From Flavihumibacter fluvii (GTDB lineage Bacteria > Bacteroidota > Bacteroidia > Chitinophagales > Chitinophagaceae): a DNA stretch of 64,000 nt. The position numbers and the translations under genes were made by a program. The DNA lies in the NCBI RefSeq assembly GCF_018595675.2, contig NZ_CP092333.1, positions 141,001 through 205,000 on the forward strand, written 5' to 3'. Shown here one piece after another: positions 33,985 through 43,187 of this stretch. Within the stretch, counting starts at the first letter, position 1; every line of letters begins with the position of its first letter. The notes beneath the pieces are model-generated. The model saw nothing but the letters and a program-made list of their open reading frames with translations, was not told the origin of the DNA and ran no database searches.

Positions 33985-35181
33985 ATGTCTTCCCCAACGA
34001 TCCGGATTGGCGCCATTGATATCCTTCGTGCACTGACCATGCTCCTGATGATCTTCGTGAATGACCTCTGGTCACTCAAAGGCATTCCGGATTGGCTGGA
34101 ACATGTGCCTGCCGATGCAGATGGCATGGGCCTCGCAGATACAGTGTTTCCCGGCTTCCTGTTCATTGTAGGTATGTCTGTGCCTTTTGCCATAAGAAAC
34201 AGGCACCAGAAAGGCGACAGTAACTGGCTGGTCAGCTGGCATATTCTTAAAAGGAGTTTTGCCCTGTTAGTAATGGGCGTCTTCCTTGTGAATGGTGAGT
34301 ACATCAATAGTGCTGCAACAGGTTTGCCTGTATTGTGGTGGAATGTGTTGTCCTGCACCGGATTCATTTTACTCTGGAATAATTATCCGAAAAGCCTGCC
34401 CCGAACGGTGGTCATTATTTTACAGTCACTGGCTGCAGCAGTGCTACTGTATCTTGCGATTATTTTCCGGGGCGGTGAAGGGTCCTCTTTATCGCGTTTC
34501 TCCACCTGGTGGTGGGGGATACTCGGACTGATCGGATGGGCATATGGTGTATGCGCTTTGTTGTTTACCTGGTCAAACGGAAAAATCACCTGGCTGGCTG
34601 TAGGCTGGCTGGCCAGCCTTGCGCTTTGTTCGGCTAACCACCTGCAATGGTTGCCGCAGTCGGGTTTTTTCAGGCAGGTCATCAGTCCGGTTGGCGAAGG
34701 ATCAATGACCGCGTTTACCATCGGTGGCGCATTGGCGGCGGAGTTTTTCTGGAAGGAAAGCAACAAGCCCGGCTTCAAATTTTCAAAGCTGGTGCTGATT
34801 TTTGGAATCGCTGCCATCCTGCTTGCAGGTGCCGGATTTCTTTCCAGGCCTGAATGGGGGATTTCAAAAATGAGGGCAACGCCTTCGTGGGTATTGATCT
34901 GCTCTGCAATTATGCTGGTTTCCTTTTTATTCATTTACTGGCTGGTAGATATCCAACAGAAAAGCAATTGGTTCAGCCTGATCAAACCCGCCGGTACAGA
35001 AACCTTATTATGTTACCTGGTTCCCTATTATGCCTATGCGCTGGTTCAGCTGAACCACTTATGGTTACCCGACAGCCTGCTGACAGGCGGAATAGGCTTG
35101 CTGAAATCCCTGGCCTTTTCCTTATTGGTCATTATTATTGCCGGCTTACTTTCGAAGAAATGGATCAGGCTGAAGCTATAA
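33985..35181 (+). CDS. Membrane protein of the heparan-alpha-glucosaminide N-acetyltransferase/DUF5009 family
   Basis: 398 residues with ten or so membrane segments. The N-terminus RIGAIDILRALTMLLMIFVND and the following LADTVFPGFLFIVGMSVPFAI are the family hallmarks; the aspartate/histidine-type active area of the human HGSNAT relatives is not fully visible here. Members transfer acetyl groups from cytoplasmic acetyl-CoA to extracytoplasmic sugars or are of unknown role. It is monocistronic, ended by a terminator shared with the convergent small gene. Confidence 0.87.
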   Translation: MSSPTIRIGAIDILRALTMLLMIFVNDLWSLKGIPDWLEHVPADADGMGLADTVFPGFLFIVGMSVPFAIRNRHQKGDSNWLVSWHILKRSFALLVMGVFLVNGEYINSAATGLPVLWWNVLSCTGFILLWNNYPKSLPRTVVIILQSLAAAVLLYLAIIFRGGEGSSLSRFSTWWWGILGLIGWAYGVCALLFTWSNGKITWLAVGWLASLALCSANHLQWLPQSGFFRQVISPVGEGSMTAFTIGGALAAEFFWKESNKPGFKFSKLVLIFGIAAILLAGAGFLSRPEWGISKMRATPSWVLICSAIMLVSFLFIYWLVDIQQKSNWFSLIKPAGTETLLCYLVPYYAYALVQLNHLWLPDSLLTGGIGLLKSLAFSLLVIIIAGLLSKKWIRLKL

Positions 35182-35183
35182 TA

Positions 35184-35209
35184 AAAAGGCCCCGGTTCAA
35201 GGGCCTTTT
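35184..35209. terminator. Bidirectional terminator between convergent genes
   Basis: Arms AAAAGGCCC (35184-35192) and GGGCCTTTT (35201-35209) with an 8-base loop and A/T runs on both sides. It starts three bases after the acyltransferase-like gene stop and ends six bases before the stop of the leftward small gene. Confidence 0.8.
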
Positions 35210-35214
35210 ATTCT

Positions 35215-35541
35215 TTAAAAGCTATACCTGATTTGCAACCCCGCATTCCTGCCTGGCTCCATCACACCAATACTTTTGATCAGCGCTATATCATACAGGC
35301 GTTGGCCGACCCAAATTTCATGCCTGCCCTCTTTGTATGTATCAAATTCACGTTGGGGAATGGTGAGGTCGATCATCTCGCGGTTTCTTCGCGAAATATT
35401 CCTGTTTCGCCAGGTGCGGGAATATTGCAGTTTCACGAAACTGCGGTAAGCGGGTAATACGACCGGCCCTGATAGCATCAGGATATTCACTATGCCAAAC
35501 AGGCACAAAGAAATTTTACCAGGTATTTCCCGCTTACCCAA
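35215..35541 (-). CDS. Small protein of unknown function, downstream of secA
   Basis: Up to 108 residues from a TTG at 35541; the ATG at 35478 (LMLSGPVV) would give 87. It contains one hydrophobic segment and then a charged stretch ending in FDTYKEGRHEIWVGQRLYDIALI, similar in style to small Bacteroidota membrane proteins carrying an EF..NG..YDI motif. It lies 13 bases beyond the secA stop on the same strand. Start unsettled; a real but divergent gene is likelier than chance, given the conserved motif. Confidence 0.5.
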   Translation of the reverse strand: MGKREIPGKISLCLFGIVNILMLSGPVVLPAYRSFVKLQYSRTWRNRNISRRNREMIDLTIPQREFDTYKEGRHEIWVGQRLYDIALIKSIGVMEPGRNAGLQIRYSF

Positions 35542-35554
35542 GTGTCAGATGGAT

Positions 35555-38500
35555 TTACGCATTTGCACCGTGACAGTTTTTGTATTTTTTGCCGCTGCCG
35601 CATGGACAAGGATCATTCCGGCCCACTTTGGGTCCGACCCTGATTGGTTCCTGCACTGCCGGTGCGCCGCTGGGATTGTAATAATCATTCTGGTTGGCTG
35701 CATAGTCATCGCCGCGGGCGTCAATGTCTTCCTTATTCACCAGCAGCTTACTCATGTCTGTTTTTTCCTCACGGCCTTCCTTGATCAGTTCAGCGGGCTG
35801 CTGTTGTTCAATAGGAATTCCACTGTGGCATAAGAAAGAAACAATATCGCGGTTCACTTCACTATCCATTTTACGGAATAGTTCGAAAGCTTCCACTTTA
35901 TAGATCACCAGCGGGTCTTTCTGCTCGAGGTAGGCCGTCTGCACACTTTGCTTCAGGTCATCCATGGCACGCAGGTGCTCCTTCCAGGTATCGTCAATCA
36001 GGTTTAGGGTAATCGTTTTCTCCAGCGCATTTACCAGCTCGCGGCCATTACTGTCGAGTGTCCGGGCCATATTGCTCAATACATTGATGCCTTTCCGGCC
36101 ATCGGTGAATGGTACCACCACATTTTCGATATGTTGTCCCTGTGTTGTGCGGATATTCTGGAATACCGGAATGGCCTGCATTTTCAGGGAATCCATTTTT
36201 TGCTGGTAATTCTCTGTTGCTTCAGTATACAAACGTTCAGCCAGGGTCTGGTCATTGGATGACTTGAATTCCGCGGCCGTGATCCTGGTGTCTATACCAA
36301 AATTCACAATGACTGAAAGTTTGAAACCATCGAAATCTTCCTGCTCTTTAAAGGAACTGATCAGGCCTTCTGCCACGCCATAAAATGCGTTGTCCAGGTC
36401 AAGCGCCAGCCTTTCACCGAACAGGGCGTGCTGGCGTTTTTTATACACCACGTTCCGCTGTTTGTTCATCACGTCATCATATTCCAAAAGGCGCTTACGG
36501 ATGCCAAAGTTGTTTTCTTCTACTTTCTTCTGTGCACGTTCAATGCTCTTGGTGATCATGCTGTGCTGGATCACTTCACCTTCTTTGTAACCCATACGGT
36601 CCATGAGGGATGCAATGCGGTCACTGCCAAACATCCGCATCAGGTCATCTTCCATGGATACATAAAACTGTGAAGTACCCGGATCTCCCTGGCGACCGGC
36701 ACGACCCCGCAACTGGCGGTCAACACGACGGCTTTCATGGCGCTCCGTACCAATGATGGCTAATCCGCCTGCTTCTTTTACACCGGGCCCGAGTTTAATA
36801 TCAGTACCCCGGCCGGCCATATTGGTAGCAATAGTAATTGCACCCGGCAATCCGGCTTCGGCAACCACCTGCGCCTCACGGGCGTGCTGTTTTGCATTCA
36901 GTACGTTATGCGGGATCTTTTTCACCTGCAACATCCGGCTCAGTAATTCACTCACTTCTACAGAAGTGGTTCCCACCAGCACCGGACGCCCTGCTGCGCG
37001 TAATTTCTCGATATCATCAATTACTGCAGCATATTTTTCGCGCTTGGTTTTATATACAAGGTCCTGCTCATCTTTTCGGATGGCCGGTACATTGGTAGGG
37101 ATATTGACCACATCTAATTTGTAGATATCCCATAATTCTGCGGCTTCTGTTTCTGCCGTTCCGGTCATACCGGCCAGCTTATGGTACATCCTGAAATAGT
37201 TCTGCAGGGTTACCGTGGCATAGGTTTGCGTGGCCGCTTCGATCTTCACATTTTCCTTGGCTTCAATGGCCTGGTGTAAGCCATCGGAATAGCGGCGGCC
37301 TTCCATGATACGGCCAGTTTGCTCATCCACGATCTTTACCTGTCCATCGATCACCACATATTCCACATCCTTATCAAATAAGGTATAGGATTTCAGTAAT
37401 TGCTGCACGGTATGGATGCGGTCTGCCTTCAGGGTATATTCATTCAGTAATCCTTCCTTGCGGTGTAATTTGATATCCGGGGTGTCTGCACTGGCTTCAA
37501 TTTCTCCCAGCTTTACCGCAATATCCGGTAAAACAAAGAAGTCGGGATCTTCACCGGATTTGGTGATCATCTGGATACCCCGGTCGGTAAGGTCAACCGA
37601 ATTGTTTTTTTCATCAATATAGAAGAAGAGTTCTGCATCAACCTTTGGCATTTCCTTGGATTGGTCTGCCAGGTAATAGTTCTCCGATTTCTGCAATTTC
37701 ACCCGAACCCCCGGCTCACTTAAAAATTTGATCAGGGCGCTGGTCTTGGGCAATCCGCGGTAGGCGCGCATCAGGGCAAGTCCGCCATCTTTAGGGTCGT
37801 CATTCCCTTCCGCGATCTTCTTCCGCGCTTCATTCAGGAATTTATTCACTACCTGCTTCTGTGCTTCTACGAGTTGCAGTACGCGGGGCTTTAAGAGATG
37901 GTATTGTTGTTCATCACCGCGCGGAACCGGGCCCGAGATGATCAGTGGTGTACGGGCATCATCGATCAATACGGAGTCTACCTCATCTACCATGGCGAAA
38001 TGGTGTTTGCGTTGTACCATTTCATCCGGACTATGCACCATGTTATCCCGCAGGTAATCAAATCCGAATTCATTATTGGTGCCATAGGTGATGTCTGCAT
38101 GGTATGCCTTGCGCCGCTCTTCACTGTTGGGTTGGTGTTTGTCGATACAATCCACCGTGATACCGAGCCATTCAAAAATTGGTCCGTTCCATTCAGAGTC
38201 ACGGCGGGCAAGGTAGTCGTTCACCGTAACTATGTGTACGCCTTCGCCAGCCAATGCATTGAGGTAGGCCGGAAGGGTGGATACCAGGGTTTTACCTTCA
38301 CCTGTTGCCATCTCTGAAATCTTACCGGTATGCAGCACATAGCCACCGATCAGCTGTACATCATAGTGCACCATGTTCCAGGTAATGGCGCCACCACCGG
38401 CAGTCCAGGTATTGCTGAAATGGGTCTGATCATTCTCGATACGCACATAGTCCCGGCTCACGGCCAATTGGCGGTCCAGTTCTGTAACGCCGGAAACCAG

Positions 38501-38884
38501 TACGGCGTTTTGCGAAAAACGGCGGCCGGTTTCTTTCACGACTGCAAAGGCCTCGGCAGCTATTTCTTTCAGGATGGTCTCTATTTCCTCGTTTCTTTTT
38601 TTCTTCAGTTTGTCTACCTCCTGGTAGATATTGTCCTTGCTCACAAAATCGCTGAAAGAAAGCGCTTCCGCACTGGCATTCAATTGCTCTATTTCGGCAT
38701 TGATAGCCTGTAAGTGCTGCTGTATGCGGGCTTTAAATTCGGTGGTTTTTGCGCGTAGCTGGTCGTTTGTAAGAGATTGGTAAGCAACAAAATATTCGTT
38801 CACCTTGGCCACAATCGGCTGGATGACCTTCACATCTTTTTCAGATTTGCTTCCGCCGAATAACTTCTGGATAAAACCTAACAT
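35555..38884 (-). CDS. secA: Protein translocase ATPase SecA
   Basis: 1109 residues, longer than E. coli SecA (about 900) as usual in Bacteroidota, with extra sequence before the second nucleotide-binding domain. Walker A MATGEGKT (near 190-198), Walker B with [18 protein letters not shown]2 motifs ([28 protein letters not shown]) and a C-terminal zinc motif ([14 protein letters not shown]) for SecB or ribosome contact. It drives export through SecYEG. A TACCTTTG box at 38977-38984 on the minus strand may be its -7 element, back to back with the atpG promoter. Confidence 0.98.
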   Translation of the reverse strand: MLGFIQKLFGGSKSEKDVKVIQPIVAKVNEYFVAYQSLTNDQLRAKTTEFKARIQQHLQAINAEIEQLNASAEALSFSDFVSKDNIYQEVDKLKKKRNEEIETILKEIAAEAFAVVKETGRRFSQNAVLVSGVTELDRQLAVSRDYVRIENDQTHFSNTWTAGGGAITWNMVHYDVQLIGGYVLHTGKISEMATGEGKTLVSTLPAYLNALAGEGVHIVTVNDYLARRDSEWNGPIFEWLGITVDCIDKHQPNSEERRKAYHADITYGTNNEFGFDYLRDNMVHSPDEMVQRKHHFAMVDEVDSVLIDDARTPLIISGPVPRGDEQQYHLLKPRVLQLVEAQKQVVNKFLNEARKKIAEGNDDPKDGGLALMRAYRGLPKTSALIKFLSEPGVRVKLQKSENYYLADQSKEMPKVDAELFFYIDEKNNSVDLTDRGIQMITKSGEDPDFFVLPDIAVKLGEIEASADTPDIKLHRKEGLLNEYTLKADRIHTVQQLLKSYTLFDKDVEYVVIDGQVKIVDEQTGRIMEGRRYSDGLHQAIEAKENVKIEAATQTYATVTLQNYFRMYHKLAGMTGTAETEAAELWDIYKLDVVNIPTNVPAIRKDEQDLVYKTKREKYAAVIDDIEKLRAAGRPVLVGTTSVEVSELLSRMLQVKKIPHNVLNAKQHAREAQVVAEAGLPGAITIATNMAGRGTDIKLGPGVKEAGGLAIIGTERHESRRVDRQLRGRAGRQGDPGTSQFYVSMEDDLMRMFGSDRIASLMDRMGYKEGEVIQHSMITKSIERAQKKVEENNFGIRKRLLEYDDVMNKQRNVVYKKRQHALFGERLALDLDNAFYGVAEGLISSFKEQEDFDGFKLSVIVNFGIDTRITAAEFKSSNDQTLAERLYTEATENYQQKMDSLKMQAIPVFQNIRTTQGQHIENVVVPFTDGRKGINVLSNMARTLDSNGRELVNALEKTITLNLIDDTWKEHLRAMDDLKQSVQTAYLEQKDPLVIYKVEAFELFRKMDSEVNRDIVSFLCHSGIPIEQQQPAELIKEGREEKTDMSKLLVNKEDIDARGDDYAANQNDYYNPSGAPAVQEPIRVGPKVGRNDPCPCGSGKKYKNCHGANA

Positions 38885-38998
38885 GTTATGGGTATTGTCT
38901 TTGAAATGAATCGATTAGGTGAATTTGCTGTCAATTTCCGGGCTACAAATCCATTTTGGTCAAATTGACAGGGATGCAAAGGTAAGGAAAAGCCGGGC

Positions 38999-39029
38999 TT
39001 TGGAATTCCCCGGCATTCATTTACCTTTG
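38999..39029 (+). promoter_or_regulatory. Promoter of atpG
   Basis: TTTG at 38999-39002, exactly 19 bp, then TACCTTTG at 39022-39029: a perfect match to the Bacteroidota consensus. The predicted leader is about 16 bases. Confidence 0.75.
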
Positions 39030-39051
39030 CGCCAAATTTCTACACTACATT

Positions 39052-39933
39052 ATGTCAGGAGCATTGAAAGAGGTCCGTAACCGGATCAAATCCGTTCAAA
39101 GTACCCAGCAAATTACGAAGGCCATGAAAATGGTGAGTGCCGCTAAACTGCGCCGCGCGCAGGATGCCATCATCCAGATGCGTCCTTATGCCAATAAGCT
39201 GCAGGAAATGCTGAGCAATATTGTTAGTAATGCCGATGGTGAACTGGGCGGGGCCCTGGCCACTGAAAGGCCTGTGGAAAATGTACTGCTGATCGTGATC
39301 ACCAGCGACCGCGGACTGGCAGGTGCCTATAATGCGAACATCATTAAGGCTGCCAAAGCGGCAATTAATGAACATTACAGCAGCCAGTTTGCAAAGGGCA
39401 GGGTAACCATCTGGAATATTGGTAAAAAAGGGTACGAGTCCTTTTTAAAAGGCAATTACAGGGCCGATGCCACCTTCAAGGATATTTTCCTGAACCTGAC
39501 ATTTGAGAATGTCCAGGCCTGCGCCCAGGCTGCGGTTAAAGCCTTCCAGGAGAACCAGTTTGATGTGGTTGAAGTGGTGTATAGTGAGTTCAAGAATGCG
39601 GCCACCCAGCGTTTTGCAGTAGAGCGCTTCCTGCCTATCCCAAAGGTGAAGCCCGGTCCAAATACCAAGAAAAGTGATTTTATTTTCGAGCCCAATAAGG
39701 AAGAATTGATTGCGGAACTGATGCCGAAGATCCTGAATACCCAATTGTACAAAGCCGTACTGGATGCGAATGCCTCAGAGCACGGTGCCCGTATGACGGC
39801 CATGGATAAGGCTTCTGAGAATGCCAATGAATTGCTGCGTTCACTGAAGATCAGCTACAATCGTGCCCGCCAGGCGGCCATTACCACGGAACTTACGGAG
39901 ATTGTGAGTGGCGCTGCGGCATTGCAGGGGTGA
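39052..39933 (+). CDS. atpG: ATP synthase F1 gamma subunit
   Basis: 293 residues with the highly conserved terminal helices (MSGALKEVRNRIKSVQSTQQITKAMKMVSAAKLRRAQ region and ANELLRSLKISYNRARQAAITTEL), which form the rotating shaft. It couples proton flow to ATP synthesis. It stands alone, with its own promoter and terminator and no other atp gene adjacent, so the subunits are encoded in at least two places. The stop overlaps the first base of the heptamer-rich region by a few bases. Confidence 0.97.
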   Translation: MSGALKEVRNRIKSVQSTQQITKAMKMVSAAKLRRAQDAIIQMRPYANKLQEMLSNIVSNADGELGGALATERPVENVLLIVITSDRGLAGAYNANIIKAAKAAINEHYSSQFAKGRVTIWNIGKKGYESFLKGNYRADATFKDIFLNLTFENVQACAQAAVKAFQENQFDVVEVVYSEFKNAATQRFAVERFLPIPKVKPGPNTKKSDFIFEPNKEELIAELMPKILNTQLYKAVLDANASEHGARMTAMDKASENANELLRSLKISYNRARQAAITTELTEIVSGAAALQG

Positions 39934-39936
39934 GGG

Positions 39937-39985
39937 GGTAAACGGTAAACGGTGAACGGTGAACGGTAAACGGTGAACGGTGAAC
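39937..39985 (+). repeat. GGTRAAC heptamer array, seven copies
   Basis: Seven contiguous heptamers: GGTAAAC twice, GGTGAAC twice, GGTAAAC, GGTGAAC twice, then GGGGG. It starts three bases after the atpG stop. Same heptamer family as at 27125 and, inverted, at 40786. Confidence 0.95.
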
Positions 39986-40007
39986 GGGGGATCTTATTAA
40001 TGATAGT

Positions 40008-40040
40008 AAAGCTACTGGTAAAAAACGGTAGCTTTTTTTT
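40008..40040 (+). terminator. Terminator downstream of atpG
   Basis: AAAGCTAC (40008-40015) pairs with GTAGCTTT (40028-40035) over a 12-base loop and leads into a run of eight T. It lies about 75 bases past atpG, beyond the heptamer array. Confidence 0.75.
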
Positions 40041-40153
40041 GCACCATATACAGCGATGGCTATAGGATGCTGCTGTCATATTGCTGTGAATAACGGCAAG
40101 AAAACGGCAAACGAAGGCCAAATAATATTTCTTATATTTAGGAAAACCATCCT

Positions 40154-40729
40154 ATGGCAAGGAATATTAATAATATCCTCATCAACCAAACCAGCGGAAA
40201 GATCGGCAAGCAGGTTGTCATGAAATCGCATAAAGGGGGAACGATCGTTACCCAGTACCCCGATCGCAGTAAAGTTGAACTATCCCTCCTGCAGCGAAAA
40301 AGCAATGGATTTTTCCGCCAGGCTGTTGCCTACGCACAGGAACTTATCAGTGATCCCATCCGCAAAGCGGAACTTGAAAAAAAGCTGAAATCCCGCAAAA
40401 AGACGGCCCACCAGGACCCTTACCATGCTGCTATTCAGGAGTTTATGTTAGCAAATGCCCGCCCCACACCAATGGCTGAAGCGGTGGAAATGATGCAACT
40501 CTACCAGCAGGCATTTCCATTGTCCGGGCGTCAGGCAATGGGAATTAAATACCTGGCTTTGGGCGAACTGCTTAGCAATGCTGCTTACCAGAACATCAAT
40601 AAAGTATCGAAGGCAACCGCCACCCGCGATCTGCAGGATTTGGTCAGCAGGGGGATCATTGCGCTCACCGGTAAAGGCGCCGGTGCAAAATATATACTGG
40701 TTCCGCTGCAAACAGATCCCCGCCCATAA
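40154..40729 (+). CDS. Unknown protein with C-terminal Fic-type winged helix
   Basis: 191 residues, basic, no signal peptide. The N-terminus (NNILINQTSGKIGKQVVMKSH ... TQYPDR) belongs to no family I can name, though it has the style of short Bacteroidota proteins with a KIGKQVV-like beta opening. The C-terminal 60 residues (INKVSKATATRDLQDLVSRGIIAL, GKGAGAKYILV) strongly resemble the winged-helix tail found after the filamentation (Fic) domain, which normally reads DNA. There is no Fic catalytic motif (HPFxxGNGR). It is enclosed by inverted heptamer arrays at 39937-39985 and 40786-40814. A DNA-binding role is inferred. Confidence 0.6.
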   Translation: MARNINNILINQTSGKIGKQVVMKSHKGGTIVTQYPDRSKVELSLLQRKSNGFFRQAVAYAQELISDPIRKAELEKKLKSRKKTAHQDPYHAAIQEFMLANARPTPMAEAVEMMQLYQQAFPLSGRQAMGIKYLALGELLSNAAYQNINKVSKATATRDLQDLVSRGIIALTGKGAGAKYILVPLQTDPRP

Positions 40730-40780
40730 TTGGCTCATTCTCCAAAATAAATGGCTCATTCCCGCCTATAATTGGCTCAC
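40726..40780 (+). repeat. Three tandem copies of a 21-bp repeat
   Basis: ATAATTGGCTCATTC at 40726, ATAAATGGCTCATTC at 40747 and ATAATTGGCTCAC at 40768: a period of exactly 21 bases with one or two changes and variable spacer bases. The first copy includes the stop codon of the preceding gene. The heptamer array begins six bases after the last copy. Confidence 0.85.
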
Positions 40781-40785
40781 CATCC

Positions 40786-40814
40786 CCGTTTACCGTTCCC
40801 TGTTCACCGTTTAC
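40786..40814 (-). repeat. GGTRAAC heptamer array, four copies, inverted
   Basis: On the minus strand: GGTAAAC, GGTGAAC, AGGGAAC, GGTAAAC. Opposite in orientation to the array after atpG, so the pair forms inverted repeats 800 bases apart with one gene between. Confidence 0.85.
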
Positions 40815-40819
40815 CTCCC

Positions 40820-40838
40820 TTATCCACATTGTGGACAA
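40820..40838. other. Pair of converging DnaA-box-like sequences
   Basis: TTATCCACA at 40820-40828, a perfect DnaA box, is followed immediately by TTGTGGACAA, whose reverse complement TTGTCCACAA differs from a box by one base. The centre is the palindrome TCCACA-T-TGTGGA. A single pair is not enough to call an origin. Confidence 0.45.
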
Positions 40839-40913
40839 CTCCATTTCCCTTTTTAACCATTTTGGACAAGCTTGCGGCATGTTGCTTGCTGCAATACCTA
40901 CAAAAGAAATACC

Positions 40914-41750
40914 ATGGATATCGGACATATCATCCCGCATATAGAAGCCCTGATCTTCGCCTCTGAAAAGCCTCTCGGGGCCCTGGAACTGACCGACCTG
41001 ATCAACCAGGCCTTCGGTTTCATGGAAGACAAGATCACCCTGGAACAGGTGGAATCGGGAATTGAAGGGATCGTGGAGAAATACCAGGCCGAATTCTATC
41101 CCTTTGAACTTCGCTTCAGCGGTGGCGGCTGGCAATTCCTGACCAAAAAGGATTTCCACAAAACGGTAGCCCAGCTGAATGGCGATAAATTCCTGAAACG
41201 CCTCAGCGGCGCTGCCATGGAAACCCTCGCCATCATTGCCTATAAACAACCGATCACAAAATCGGAGATCGAATCCATCCGTGGCGTGAGCGCGGACTAT
41301 AGTATCCAGAAACTGCTCGAAAAAGAACTGATCGTCATCAGTGGCCGGAATGAAGACATGCCCGGTAAACCGCTGGTATATGTCACCTCCCGCTCCTTCA
41401 TGGATTATTTCGGACTGAATGGCCCGGAAGACCTGCCACGCATCCGTGAAGTCCTTGCTGAGCAGGCTGTTGAACCCACCCAGATGGGCAACCAGCAGAT
41501 CCATGTCGCTAACGGCGATGACCAGTCTGTATCAGATACCCTGTTGATGGTAGACCCGAACTCTGTATTGCTGGTTAATGAAACCGGGGAATTACTGGAG
41601 GCCAGTTATTCAGAAGAAGAATTCACTGCAGAAATAGAACTGGAGGCTGGTGATGCTCCGGAGATACAGGACCAAACACCTGAAAATGAGCCCGGCCAGG
41701 ATGACGGGACCGGTGAATCCGGTTCTGATGATGATGAGCTGAACAACTAG
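40914..41750 (+). CDS. scpB: Segregation and condensation protein B
   Basis: 278 residues from the ATG at 40914 (MDIGHIIPHIEALIFASEKPL); an upstream in-frame start at 40872 adds 14 residues not seen in the family. The ScpB core of two winged helices spans about 5-190 (SGAAMETLAIIAYKQPITKSEIESIRGV is the family signature). The C-terminal 80 residues are acidic and low in complexity (DDGTGESGSDDDELNN). It forms the condensin complex with Smc and ScpA in chromosome segregation. ScpA is not in this window. Gap of 73 bases to lysA. Confidence 0.95.
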   Translation: MDIGHIIPHIEALIFASEKPLGALELTDLINQAFGFMEDKITLEQVESGIEGIVEKYQAEFYPFELRFSGGGWQFLTKKDFHKTVAQLNGDKFLKRLSGAAMETLAIIAYKQPITKSEIESIRGVSADYSIQKLLEKELIVISGRNEDMPGKPLVYVTSRSFMDYFGLNGPEDLPRIREVLAEQAVEPTQMGNQQIHVANGDDQSVSDTLLMVDPNSVLLVNETGELLEASYSEEEFTAEIELEAGDAPEIQDQTPENEPGQDDGTGESGSDDDELNN

Positions 41751-41823
41751 TATTTGCGCAGAAAGGAGCGGATAATCGCCTGAGGCGGTGTATATTCGCC
41801 CCATTTTGCAAGCAAATACGATT

Positions 41824-43035
41824 ATGTCTTATCTATCAAACGAGGTTCTGGCACAACTCGCACAGGAATATGGTACACCGCTATACGTGTACAATGCTAA
41901 CCAGATCAGCGACCAGTACCATAAACTGAAGTCCGCTTTTGCCAACTGTAATGCCCGCTTTTTTTATGCCTGTAAGGCACTGAGCAATATCAATATTCTA
42001 AAGTATGTGGAGTCTTTAGGCGCATCACTGGATTGCGTCAGTATCAATGAAGTGAAACTTGGCCTCAAAGCCGGATTTACCCCCGACCGGATCCTGTTCA
42101 CGCCCAATTGCGTGGATTTTGCCGAAGTGGATGAAGGCAAGCAACTTGGCGTGAACCTCAACATCGATAATATTTCCATCCTGGAACAATTCGGCACAAA
42201 ATACGGCGGATCTTATCCTATTTGCATCCGGTTCAATCCGCATATCATGGGCGGTGGCAATTACAAAATATCTACCGGTCATATCGATAGCAAATTCGGG
42301 ATTTCCATTCACCAGATGCGCCATATTGAAAGGGTGGTGAAATCAACCGGATTACATGTTGCCGGCGTCCATATGCACACCGGCAGCGATATTAAGGATG
42401 TGAATGTATTCCTGCAGGGACTGGAAGTCATGTTTGAACTGGCAACACATTTTCCTGACCTCGAATTCATCGACCTGGGCAGCGGATTTAAAGTGCCTTA
42501 CCAGGAGGGCGATGTGGCCACTGATATCAACCTGCTTGGGGTAAAGGTGACCGAAGCCTTCAGGAACTTCGAAAAGGAAACCGGCAAACAGATCCAGGTC
42601 TGGTTTGAACCCGGAAAATTTCTCGTAAGCGAATCAGGTTATTTTGTGGTGAAGGCCAATGTGATCAAGCAAACTACTGCCACGGTCTTCGTGGGCGTGA
42701 ACAGCGGATTCAATCACCTCATCAGGCCAATGTTTTATGATGCCTACCATCGTATCAGCAATATCACCAACCCGAATGGCAGTGAAAGGATCTATACCGT
42801 TGTTGGGAATATCTGCGAGACAGACACATTTGCCTGGGACCGCACCCTGAATGAAGTGCGTGAAGGGGATTTCCTGGTTTTCTACAATGCCGGTGCCTAT
42901 GGGTTTGAAATGTCCTCCAATTTTAATTCCAGGCTCAAACCTGCTGAAGTAATGCTGATCGACGGCAAAGCCCACCTCATCCGCAAAGCTGATGTATTCG
43001 AAGACTTGCTGAAAAACCAGGTTGAAGTATTGTAA
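41824..43035 (+). CDS. lysA: Diaminopimelate decarboxylase
   Basis: 403 residues from the ATG at 41824; an ATG twelve codons upstream is not family-like. Alanine-racemase fold: PLP lysine K51 in FFYACKALSN, HTGSD, phosphate-binding region of VDLGSGFKVPY type (FIDLGSGF), and NICETDTFAWDR carrying the C-terminal substrate cysteine. It makes L-lysine from meso-diaminopimelate. Ended by a strong terminator. Confidence 0.95.
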   Translation: MSYLSNEVLAQLAQEYGTPLYVYNANQISDQYHKLKSAFANCNARFFYACKALSNINILKYVESLGASLDCVSINEVKLGLKAGFTPDRILFTPNCVDFAEVDEGKQLGVNLNIDNISILEQFGTKYGGSYPICIRFNPHIMGGGNYKISTGHIDSKFGISIHQMRHIERVVKSTGLHVAGVHMHTGSDIKDVNVFLQGLEVMFELATHFPDLEFIDLGSGFKVPYQEGDVATDINLLGVKVTEAFRNFEKETGKQIQVWFEPGKFLVSESGYFVVKANVIKQTTATVFVGVNSGFNHLIRPMFYDAYHRISNITNPNGSERIYTVVGNICETDTFAWDRTLNEVREGDFLVFYNAGAYGFEMSSNFNSRLKPAEVMLIDGKAHLIRKADVFEDLLKNQVEVL

Positions 43036-43055
43036 CTAACAAAGACCAATAAACG

Positions 43056-43092
43056 AAAATTCCCGGCAACTTACCTGCCGGGAATTTTTTTT
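43056..43092 (+). terminator. Terminator of lysA
   Basis: 13-bp arms AAAATTCCCGGCA / TGCCGGGAATTTT, 7-base loop, then eight T. It is 20 bases past the lysA stop. Confidence 0.9.
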
Positions 43093-43187
43093 GCCCCACT
43101 GCAATCCGGAATCATCCATACTCCGTACCTACTGGTAATGAAACCATCATTTAAAAATCTGTTCCATTAACCATTAAACTATTTAGT

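Noticed and set aside
40820..40838. Chromosomal origin
   Set aside because: Only one perfect and one imperfect DnaA box, no box cluster, no dnaA nearby; reported only as a box pair.
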